Position numbers and translations under genes: made by a program. The notes below the pieces were generated by a model that saw only the letters and a list, made by a program, of their open reading frames with translations, searched no databases and was not told the DNA's origin. Below, one piece after another: positions 1-4,991 of a stretch of DNA of 6,064 nt. The stretch is from Victivallaceae bacterium (GTDB lineage: Bacteria > Verrucomicrobiota > Lentisphaeria > Victivallales > Victivallaceae): assembly GCA_028717165.1 (NCBI GenBank), contig JAQUOK010000218.1, positions 1 to 6,064 on the forward strand. Direction: 5' to 3'. Each line of letters opens with the position of its first letter. The first letter of the stretch is position 1.

Positions 1-20
1 ATTTTATATGCGTTCTTCAT
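1..20 (-). CDS. rplW: 50S ribosomal protein L23, N-terminal fragment (runs off the left edge)
   Basis: Only the first six codons plus two bases are present, reading M-K-N-A-Y-K. The start is the ATG complementary to positions 18-20. It is preceded by a clean GGAGG ribosome-binding site (positions 27-31) with six bases between the site and the ATG. The site lies immediately after the rplD stop codon, and the gap between the two genes is 11 bp. In the S10 operon rplD is almost always followed by rplW, and many L23 proteins start in a similar way (MKN followed by a short aliphatic or aromatic stretch). L23 sits at the polypeptide exit tunnel of the large subunit and is the docking site for trigger factor and SRP. 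The identification rests on position and the first few residues only; nothing can be said about the rest of the protein. Confidence 0.8.
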
Positions 21-31
21 TTTATTCCTCC

Positions 32-658
32 TTAACCCATCCGCTTGACCAGAATGTCAAGTGAATCTTTGGTGAAAATGAGTTTTGAGAAACGAAGAAG
101 TTCATAAACGTTAACACTTGCCGCGCTGCGCAGTACCACATTGTCCACGTTCCCGGTAGCTTTTATAATGCTTTCGGTATATTCGGGAACAACGATCAAA
201 GCATTGCAGTCAACTTTCAAAGCATCCAGAAGAGCTTTGGCGTTTTTAGTTTTTCCATCAGCAAATTCAATTTTATCGAGAACGATTACGCTGCCTTCTT
301 CAATCCGCTCGGAAAATGCCCTCTTCAGAGCCAGTTTGCGGACTTTCTTATTAATCTTTTTAGCATAGCTGCGGGGCTTAGGCCCGAAAACAACGCCGCC
401 GCCGGTCCATATAGGATTACGGTTGCTGCCGGCGCGGGCGCGGCCCGTTCCTTTCTGGCGGAACGGCTTAGCGCCGCCGCCGCGGACCTCGCCGCGGGTT
501 TTCGTACAGGCGGTACCGGCACGCTGTTCAGCTAAAAAGCCTACGACACACTCATGGACAGCCTGTGAACCTTTTTCCAGTTCAAAGCAATTATCCGGAA
601 GAGTATATTCGCCGACGACAGCAGCTTTGCTGTCAACAATCTGTAAATTTTTAGACAT
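32..658 (-). CDS. rplD: 50S ribosomal protein L4
   Basis: This is a complete 208-residue protein, the usual length for bacterial L4. L4 binds 23S rRNA early in large-subunit assembly, and its extended loop lines the constriction of the peptide exit tunnel. The family signature is clear at residues 59-98: an RGGG turn, then KPFRQKGTGRARAGS (64-78), then WTGGGVVFGPKPRSY (84-98). The C-terminal half (about 110-208) has the alternating alpha/beta pattern of the globular domain. In most L4 proteins I recall, residue 66 is tryptophan (KPWRQKGTGRAR); here it is phenylalanine. The ATG at 656-658 follows a GGAGG site (667-671) with 8-bp spacing. It lies 17 bp after rplC and 11 bp before rplW, so the three genes are co-transcribed. 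In E. coli L4 also represses its own operon through the S10 leader; the equivalent leader cannot be placed here because rpsJ directly follows fusA. Confidence 0.97.
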   Translation of the reverse strand: MSKNLQIVDSKAAVVGEYTLPDNCFELEKGSQAVHECVVGFLAEQRAGTACTKTRGEVRGGGAKPFRQKGTGRARAGSNRNPIWTGGGVVFGPKPRSYAKKINKKVRKLALKRAFSERIEEGSVIVLDKIEFADGKTKNAKALLDALKVDCNALIVVPEYTESIIKATGNVDNVVLRSAASVNVYELLRFSKLIFTKDSLDILVKRMG

Positions 659-675
659 TCTTCTACCCTCCGGGA

Positions 676-1320
676 TTATTTGCCGTTAGTCTTTTTAACA
701 GCTGAATGCAGAAGAACGGTTCCGCCGACCGGCCCCGGAACGGCGCCTTTGACGAAAATAACGTTTTCTTCAGCTATTACGCGAAGTACGCGCAGATTCT
801 GAATAGTTCTGCGGACATTGCCCATATGACCAGGCATTTTCTTGCCTTTGTCAATCCGGCCCGGAAATTCGCATTGCCCGACGGCACCGGTACGCCTTTT
901 CCAGCCGCCGCCGTGAGAATAACGGCCGCCGCCGAAGTTGTAGCGCTTGACCACTCCCTGGAAACCGCGGCCTTTGACAGTCCCGGTAACGTCAAGGAAT
1001 TCATCCGTCTCGAAAGTGTCGGCGCTGAGCACGCTGCCCAGTTCCACTTCCGGGTCTTTGTCCGTGCGGAATTCTCTGAGAATCGCCGGCAATTCCGTTT
1101 TGAGATTGGCTTTTTTGAAATGTCCGAGCATCGCTTTAGAGACATTTTTCGCCTTTTTAGTCCCAAAACCCAACTGGATCGCGGAATATCCGTCGCGATC
1201 TTTGGTCATCACATCGACGACCGTACAAGGTCCTGCCTGAATGACAGTTACGGGAATGATTTTCCCGGAGTCGTCGAAGACCTGGGACATCCCGAGTTTT
1301 TTACCGATTAAACCTTTCAT
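676..1320 (-). CDS. rplC: 50S ribosomal protein L3
   Basis: This is a 214-residue L3, one of the first proteins to bind 23S rRNA, whose central extension reaches towards the peptidyl-transferase centre. It begins MKGLIGKKLGMSQVFDD, the standard L3 N-terminus. It continues with VTGTVKGRGFQGVVKRYNF (111-129), GAVGQ (145-149), KGKKMPGHMGN (158-168) and VKGAVPGPVGG (190-200). Gln149 lines up with the glutamine that PrmB methylates in E. coli L3 (Gln150). The extension reads SHGGGWKRRTG (135-145) where many bacteria have a histidine/serine-rich HRxPGSIG stretch. I chose the ATG at 1318-1320 because AAGGAG lies six bases upstream (1327-1332) and the product then matches the family start. A longer reading from 1344 adds eight residues (MYLTKEQI) that are not typical of L3 and has a poorly spaced site. 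The gene is 65 bp after rpsJ and 17 bp before rplD. Confidence 0.97.
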   Translation of the reverse strand: MKGLIGKKLGMSQVFDDSGKIIPVTVIQAGPCTVVDVMTKDRDGYSAIQLGFGTKKAKNVSKAMLGHFKKANLKTELPAILREFRTDKDPEVELGSVLSADTFETDEFLDVTGTVKGRGFQGVVKRYNFGGGRYSHGGGWKRRTGAVGQCEFPGRIDKGKKMPGHMGNVRRTIQNLRVLRVIAEENVIFVKGAVPGPVGGTVLLHSAVKKTNGK

Positions 1321-1326
1321 AATTTG

Positions 1327-1332
1327 CTCCTT
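1327..1332 (-). promoter_or_regulatory. Shine-Dalgarno site that fixes the rplC start
   Basis: AAGGAG on the minus strand lies six bases before the ATG at 1318-1320. It supports the 214-residue L3 start over the in-frame ATG at 1342-1344, which has GGGAG directly against it and so lacks the usual spacing. Confidence 0.8.
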
Positions 1333-1385
1333 GGTTAAATACATACTCCCAATCGGTGCGGGGGCATTGGTATTCCGGAACCCGT

Positions 1386-1709
1386 TCAGGATCCGATCTT
1401 GATAGAGATGTCAACCCCTGCCGGAAGATTGAGCTTTTTGAGCTCATCAACCGTTTTCACAGTCGGGCTGATAATCTCCAGTACACGTTTATGAGTTCTG
1501 ATTTCGAACTGTTCCATAGACTTTTTGTTGACATGCGGGGAACGGTTTACCGTAAAACGTTCCGTACGTGTCGGAAGCGGAATCGGCCCGACAATCATGG
1601 AACCGGTTCTTTTGGCGGTACCGATAATATCCGAGACAGACTTGTCCAGAATACTATGTTCGTACGCCTGAAGCCGGATTCTGATTTTCTGTTTTTTCGA
1701 GTTGCTCAT
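1386..1709 (-). CDS. rpsJ: 30S ribosomal protein S10 (NusE)
   Basis: This is a complete 107-residue S10, slightly longer than the roughly 103 residues of E. coli because of a few extra N-terminal residues (SNSKKQ). S10 is part of the 30S head and, as NusE, binds NusB and NusG in antitermination and transcription-translation coupling. Signature stretches are KIRIRLQAYEHSILD (8-22), AKRTGSMIVGPIPLPTRTERFTV (32-54, quoted as the S10 core), RSPHVNKKSMEQFEIRTHKR (56-75) and LPAGVDISIKIG (95-106). The SPHV tip (57-60), altered in known tetracycline/tigecycline-resistance variants, looks wild type. The ATG comes two bases after the fusA TGA, so the junction reads TGATCATG. In the classical layout this position is separated from fusA by tuf and the S10 leader; both are absent here. 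Translation is probably coupled to fusA, and transcription continues from it. Confidence 0.97.
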   Translation of the reverse strand: MSNSKKQKIRIRLQAYEHSILDKSVSDIIGTAKRTGSMIVGPIPLPTRTERFTVNRSPHVNKKSMEQFEIRTHKRVLEIISPTVKTVDELKKLNLPAGVDISIKIGS

Positions 1710-1711
1710 GA

Positions 1712-3826
1712 TCAGTTCTTCTCCATTACTTTTTCTTGAATTGTTTTCGGTACAGGTTCAAAATGCGACGGCTCCATTGAGTACGACGCCCGGCCGCGCG
1801 ACAGCGAACGGATCGCGGTCGCGTAACCGAATAATTCCGACAGCGGTATCTGCGCCAGAATTCGAGTAAACAGTTCCTGATAGTCGGAATCCACTTCAAC
1901 AATATTTCCGCGGCGCGCCGTAATGTCGCCGATGAGATCGCCCATATTTTCGTCAGGGGTGGTGATTTCGACTTTCATTATGGGTTCAAGCAGAACCATT
2001 CCCGCGGCCTTCACGGCTTCCTTCAGCGCCATTGAACCGGCAATCTTGAAAGCCATTTCAGAGGAGTCGACCGGATGGTAGGAACCGTCCAGGATATCGA
2101 CATGGAAATCCACGAGCGGATACCCGGCGAGCACCCCGGTCTTCGCGGCTTCGCGAATCCCGTTCTCAACCGGCTTGATGTATTCTTTGGGAATCCTGCC
2201 GCCGACGACTTTGCTTTCGACGGTGATGCCGTGGCCGCGCTCCTGCGGATAGATTTTTATGATAGCATGTCCGTACTGGCCGCGTCCGCCGCTCTGGCGG
2301 GCAAATTTGGTATCGGCGCCCGCTTCCTTAAGGATAGTTTCGCGGTAGGCGACTTCCGGCGCGCCGGTATTGCAGCTGACTTTGAATTCGCGAACCAGGC
2401 GGTCCTGAATAATGTCCAGGTGAAGTTCGCCCATTCCGGCGATAATCGTCTGGCCGGTTTCTTCGTCGCTGCGAACGCTGAAGGTCGGGTCTTCATCGGA
2501 AAGGGCGCCAAGCGCCTTGTAAAGTTTGTCCCGGTCGGCAGTGGTTTTCGGTTCCACCGCAATTGAAATAACCGGTTCGGGGAAAGTCATTGATTCAAGC
2601 ACGATCGGCTTTTTCTCATCACAAATCGTATCGCCGGTGGTTACGTTTTTAAGTCCCACGACGGCAGCAATATCGCCGCTGTAAATGCAATCGCGCTCTT
2701 CACGGCTGTTGGCGTGCATCTGGAGCAGACGGCCGAGACGCTCGCGTTTATCGGTGCGCGGATTGTAAACGGACAGGCCTCTTTCCGCCACGCCGCTGTA
2801 AACCCGGATAAAAGTCAGTTTGCCGACAAAGGGGTCATTCATGATCTTAAACGCCAGCGCGGCAAACGGCTGCATATCGCCGACATGGCGGCTCATCGCC
2901 TCACCGGAATTGGGATCGGTTCCATGAACCTCCCAGACATCCACCGGGGACGGCATATAATCCGTAACCATATCAAGCAAAGGCTGGACGCCTTTATTTT
3001 TGAAAGCGGCGCCGCAGCCTACCGGAACAATTTTCGCGCCAAGGGTGGCTTTGCGGACGGCTTTCTTGATCAGCTCCTGGTCAGGCTCTTTATCGTTGAG
3101 GAAAAGTTCCATTACCTCGTCATCGACTTCCGCCAGACATTCTATCAACTGATGACGGACTTCTTCGGTCTTCTGCCGGTATTCCGCAGGAATTTCCTCG
3201 ACCCGCATGGTCGAGCCGGTTTCGTCGCCGTCAAAATAAATCGCCTTCCGGGAAATGATGTCGATCACGCCGGCAAAATTCTCTTCGGCTCCGATCGGCA
3301 CCTGCAAAGGCACCGGAGTTGCGCCGAGTTTGAACCGGATATCATCAACTACGCCATAGAAATCAGCCCCGGTACGGTCCATTTTGTTAACCATGACCAC
3401 CACGGGAACATTATATTTCTGCGCCTGCCGCCAGACGGTTTCGCTCTGCGGCTGAACTTTGCCCACTGCACAGAAAACAGCAACCGCACCGTCAAGCACC
3501 CGTAAGGAACGCTCAACTTCCGCGGTAAAATCCACGTGGCCGGGGGTATCGATTATATTGATACGGTGATTTTTCCAGTAACAAGTCGTAGCCGCACTGG
3601 TAATGGTAATACCGCGTTCCTGCTCCTGTTCCATCCAGTCCATGGTAGCAGTGCCTTCATGGACTTCGCCGATTTTATAACTGACCCCACAATAGAACAG
3701 AATACGCCCGGAAAGAGTAGTCTTTCCGGCGTCAATATGAGCCATTATCCCGATATTTCTAACTTTTGCGAGGGGTACATGCCTGCCCGGCGCCTCGACA
3801 TATTCTTTTTTCACCATATCCGACAT
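1712..3826 (-). CDS. fusA: Elongation factor G, ribosomal translocase GTPase
   Basis: This is a complete 704-residue EF-G of normal length. It drives tRNA-mRNA translocation on the ribosome using GTP and acts with RRF in ribosome recycling. The GTPase domain shows G1 AHIDAGKT (29-36), G2 RGITI (71-75), G3 DTPGH (93-97, His97 being the catalytic histidine), G4 NKMD (147-150) and G5 GCGAAFK (270-276). Domain II follows (about 300-410), then domain III with GMGELHLDIIQDR (464-476), domain IV with GGRGQYGH (513-520) and its tip DGSYHPVDSSE (580-590), and domain V with EPIMKVEITTPDENMGD (614-630). The motifs are those of the main EF-G rather than divergent EF-G2 or tetracycline-protection proteins. 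The start at 3826 is preferred over Met4. The upstream site is weak (AGGTAG, overlapping the rpsG stop region), so translation is probably coupled to rpsG, which ends 10 bp earlier. Confidence 0.98.
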   Translation of the reverse strand: MSDMVKKEYVEAPGRHVPLAKVRNIGIMAHIDAGKTTLSGRILFYCGVSYKIGEVHEGTATMDWMEQEQERGITITSAATTCYWKNHRINIIDTPGHVDFTAEVERSLRVLDGAVAVFCAVGKVQPQSETVWRQAQKYNVPVVVMVNKMDRTGADFYGVVDDIRFKLGATPVPLQVPIGAEENFAGVIDIISRKAIYFDGDETGSTMRVEEIPAEYRQKTEEVRHQLIECLAEVDDEVMELFLNDKEPDQELIKKAVRKATLGAKIVPVGCGAAFKNKGVQPLLDMVTDYMPSPVDVWEVHGTDPNSGEAMSRHVGDMQPFAALAFKIMNDPFVGKLTFIRVYSGVAERGLSVYNPRTDKRERLGRLLQMHANSREERDCIYSGDIAAVVGLKNVTTGDTICDEKKPIVLESMTFPEPVISIAVEPKTTADRDKLYKALGALSDEDPTFSVRSDEETGQTIIAGMGELHLDIIQDRLVREFKVSCNTGAPEVAYRETILKEAGADTKFARQSGGRGQYGHAIIKIYPQERGHGITVESKVVGGRIPKEYIKPVENGIREAAKTGVLAGYPLVDFHVDILDGSYHPVDSSEMAFKIAGSMALKEAVKAAGMVLLEPIMKVEITTPDENMGDLIGDITARRGNIVEVDSDYQELFTRILAQIPLSELFGYATAIRSLSRGRASYSMEPSHFEPVPKTIQEKVMEKN
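1720..1724 (-). promoter_or_regulatory. rpsJ ribosome-binding site inside the fusA 3' end
   Basis: GGAGA on the minus strand lies 10 bases before the rpsJ ATG, and it overlaps the last sense codons of fusA (M-E-K-N-stop). The spacing is on the long side. With the 2-bp intergenic gap, this suggests that ribosomes finishing EF-G reinitiate on rpsJ. This is inferred from position; the sequence match is short. Confidence 0.5.
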
Positions 3827-3836
3827 TTACTTCTAC

Positions 3837-4307
3837 CTACCATCTGTAATGCGCAAACGCCTTGTTGGCCTGAGCCATTTTAAATGTTTCCTCACGTTTT
3901 TTCACTGAAGAGCCGGTATTATCAAAAGCGTCAAGCAGTTCGCCGGCCAAAGCTTCCGTCATGGATTTGCCTTTTTTGCCTTTTGAAAAACTGACGATCC
4001 AGCGCAAAGCCAGAGCAACCTGACGTTCCGCGTTCACTTCGATGGGCACCTGATAGGTGGCCCCGCCAACCCGGCGGCTTTTCACTTCGAGTTTCGGTTT
4101 CACATTTTCGAGAGCCTGAAGAAATACTTCCAGAGGCTCCATGCCGTTTTTCTTTTTCTGGATTGCGTCAAATGCGCCGTAGACGATACTCTGAGCGGTG
4201 GATTTTTTACCACGGCTCATAATAGTGTTTATCAACCGGGAAACCAGTTCACTATTATACTTAACGTCAGGCGTCAGCTGCCGCTTTTCCGGTCTGCGTC
4301 TTCTCAT
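3837..4307 (-). CDS. rpsG: 30S ribosomal protein S7
   Basis: This is a complete 156-residue S7, the standard length. S7 is the primary binder of the 3' major domain of 16S rRNA, starts assembly of the 30S head and lies close to the E-site tRNA. Recognisable stretches are the basic start MRRRRPEKRQLTPD, RGKKSTAQSIVYGA (32-45), LENVKPKLEVKSRRVGG (66-82), TYQVPIEV (84-91) and the ending MAQANKAFAHYRW (144-156), which is nearly invariant in bacteria. The ATG at 4305-4307 follows AAGGA (4314-4318) with six-base spacing. It is preceded by a 110-bp non-coding gap after rpsL and followed by fusA after 10 bp. In E. coli S7 represses the str operon by binding the rpsL-rpsG intercistronic RNA. The gap here is of similar length, but I cannot show an S7 site in it. 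Confidence 0.97.
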   Translation of the reverse strand: MRRRRPEKRQLTPDVKYNSELVSRLINTIMSRGKKSTAQSIVYGAFDAIQKKKNGMEPLEVFLQALENVKPKLEVKSRRVGGATYQVPIEVNAERQVALALRWIVSFSKGKKGKSMTEALAGELLDAFDNTGSSVKKREETFKMAQANKAFAHYRW

Positions 4308-4338
4308 AAGCTGTCCTTTTTAGTTCTGACCTTAAATA

Positions 4339-4344
4339 ATTATA
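4339..4344 (-). promoter_or_regulatory. Candidate -10 box of an internal promoter before rpsG
   Basis: A perfect TATAAT lies on the minus strand, about 31 bp before the rpsG ATG and downstream of a hairpin. The region around it is strongly AT-rich, so chance is a real possibility. No good -35 hexamer exists at 16-18 bp; the nearest TTG is TTGTTG at 14 bp. If real, it would start a transcript with a leader of roughly 25 nt and supply rpsG-fusA-rpsJ independently of rpsL. Confidence 0.3.
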
Positions 4345-4362
4345 AAACAAAAATTTAACAAC

Positions 4363-4393
4363 AAAACTGCCGGCACCGGATGATGACGACAGT
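4363..4393 (-). terminator. Attenuator-like hairpin with short U-run in the rpsL-rpsG gap
   Basis: On the minus strand, arms ACTGTCG (4393-4387) and CGGCAGT (4372-4366) form a 7-bp stem with one G-U pair around a 14-nt loop. Four T residues (the last base of the stem plus three more) and a T-rich GTTGTT stretch follow. This has the form of a weak intrinsic terminator. Full termination here would cut off fusA and the S10 genes, so partial attenuation, an RNA-processing site or mRNA stability is more likely. In E. coli this interval carries the S7 feedback site. The role here is inferred. Confidence 0.35.
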
Positions 4394-4417
4394 ATACATT
4401 TACAAAAATACAATCCT

Positions 4418-4789
4418 TTATTTAGGACGTTTCACCCCGTATTTGGAGCGTCCCTGCTTGCGGTTGTTAACCCCAAGGCTGTCCAAAGCGCCCCGCACCA
4501 CATGGTAACGCACGCCCGGCAGGTCACGGACACGACCGCCTTTGACCAGGACAACAGAGTGTTCCTGGAGGTTGTGGCCTTCGCCGCCGATATAAGCGGT
4601 GACTTCCTGGCCGTTGGTCAGTCTCACCCTGGCGATTTTACGCAGTGCCGAGTTCGGCTTTTTAGGCGTTCTGGTTGTAACCTGTAAACAAACCCCGCGT
4701 CTTTGAGGACAACGGTCAAGAGCTCTCGATTTGCTCTTCTTTATCTTCACTTGCCGTCCTTTACGGACTAACTGGTTGATTGTCGGCAT
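4418..4789 (-). CDS. rpsL: 30S ribosomal protein S12, with Arg at position 88
   Basis: This is a complete 123-residue S12, which lies at the decoding centre and controls accuracy of tRNA selection. Family stretches are MPTINQLVRKGR, CPQRRGVC (27-34), TPKKPNSALRK (41-51), LTNGQEVTAYIGGEGHNLQEHS (57-78, the central loop), GGRVRDLPGVRYH (84-96) and SKYGVKRPK (115-123). The numbering matches E. coli (with Met) and M. tuberculosis without gaps through this region. Lys43, the main streptomycin-resistance site, is unchanged. Residue 88, lysine in most bacteria I recall, is Arg here, encoded CGT (positions 4526-4528). Asp89, the residue RimO methylthiolates in E. coli, is present. The start has a weak site (CAGGT) followed by a run of A; it lies 202 bp after rpoC, behind a terminator, so it probably opens its own transcription unit. 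Confidence 0.98.
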   Translation of the reverse strand: MPTINQLVRKGRQVKIKKSKSRALDRCPQRRGVCLQVTTRTPKKPNSALRKIARVRLTNGQEVTAYIGGEGHNLQEHSVVLVKGGRVRDLPGVRYHVVRGALDSLGVNNRKQGRSKYGVKRPK

Positions 4790-4814
4790 TTTTTTACCTG
4801 TAATTTATACTGTT

Positions 4815-4835
4815 CTTTTAAAAAGTTTAGCTAAA
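4815..4835. promoter_or_regulatory. Two abutting palindromes in the rpsL leader, possible operator
   Basis: Reading the plus strand, CTTTTAAAAAG (4815-4825) is an inverted repeat of five bases around one central base. It directly touches TTTAGCTAAA (4826-4835), a perfect 10-bp palindrome. The pair starts at the predicted transcription start of the candidate rpsL promoter, a common place for a repressor site or a 5' RNA hairpin. The AT-rich background makes short palindromes more likely by chance, so function is inferred only. Confidence 0.3.
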
Positions 4836-4841
4836 GGGCTT

Positions 4842-4869
4842 AAGATACCTGAATTTTCCGTTTTTGCAA
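4842..4869 (-). promoter_or_regulatory. Candidate rpsL promoter with upstream A-tract
   Basis: A -35-like TTGCAA (4864-4869) and a -10-like TATCTT (4842-4847) are 16 bp apart on the minus strand, each matching 4 of 6 consensus bases. Directly upstream are A7-G-A8 tracts (4871-4886), at the position and with the composition of an UP element that boosts ribosomal promoters. The predicted start, near 4835, gives a leader of about 46 nt. An alternative -10 (TATAAA, close to 4804-4809) has no usable -35. A promoter is expected here because rpoC is terminated upstream, but the exact boxes are uncertain. Confidence 0.4.
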
Positions 4870-4870
4870 A

Positions 4871-4898
4871 TTTTTTTTCTTTTTTTCAGCAAAAAAAA
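4871..4898 (-). repeat. Homopolymer block T8-GCTG-A7-G-A8
   Basis: On the minus strand eight T (4898-4891), the tetramer GCTG, seven A, one G and eight A follow each other. The T and A runs can fold into a pure A-U stem with a 4-nt loop. The T8 run also lies just after a 5-bp hairpin (4902-4914), so it may act as a second, weak terminator. The A runs may act as an UP element or a DNA bend. Slippage or sequencing indels are likely here. Confidence 0.6.
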
Positions 4899-4923
4899 CT
4901 CAAACCGGCAGTTTTATAACCCG

Positions 4924-4978
4924 AAAACCAGGGAAGACAAGCCCGCTTTTGGGAAAAAAGCGCTCTTTTCTTCCCCGG
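4924..4978 (-). terminator. Rho-independent terminator of the rpoC transcription unit
   Basis: Starting 13 bp after the rpoC stop, the minus strand can fold into a long imperfect hairpin. The outer 10-bp stem pairs CCGGGGAAGA (4978-4969) with TCTTCCCTGG (4937-4928), with one G-U pair. A 1x1 mismatch, 3 bp and a 2x2 mismatch follow, then the inner 7-bp stem CGCTTTT (4962-4956) with AAAAGCG (4950-4944), closed by a 5-nt loop. TTTT (4927-4924) follows at once. The U-run is short, but stem strength and position directly behind rpoC fit an intrinsic terminator. The left arm can also pair with the loop region in an alternative fold. Confidence 0.7.
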
Positions 4979-4991
4979 ATACTACCCCTGT

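Noticed and set aside
706..1311. A 201-codon plus-strand open frame opposite rplC, and similar frames opposite rplD, rpsJ and rpoC.
   Set aside because: All are shadows of conserved ribosomal or polymerase genes. None has a convincing ribosome-binding site or family signature.
1321..1344. Longer L3 reading from the ATG at 1342-1344.
   Set aside because: The extra eight residues do not fit the family start, and AAGGAG at 1327-1332 serves the ATG at 1318-1320.
1321..1385. A possible leader or hairpin in the rpsJ-rplC gap (CCAAT and ATTGG arms, and the TTCCGGAA palindrome).
   Set aside because: The stems are only 4-5 bp with a long loop and no U-run, so I do not call a regulator or terminator.
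3015..3017. Alanine in the EF-G G5 motif (GCGAAFK, residue 273) as a possible defect.
   Set aside because: This position varies among functional EF-G proteins (Ser or Thr in others I recall), and all other GTPase motifs are intact.
2714..3505. A 263-codon open frame on the plus strand opposite fusA.
   Set aside because: It lies wholly inside the clear EF-G gene on the other strand, shows no recognisable domain, and long antisense frames are expected opposite codon-biased genes.
4731..4919. Plus-strand open frames across the rpsL start and the rpoC-rpsL gap.
   Set aside because: They owe their length to homopolymer runs in a non-coding stretch and have no family resemblance.
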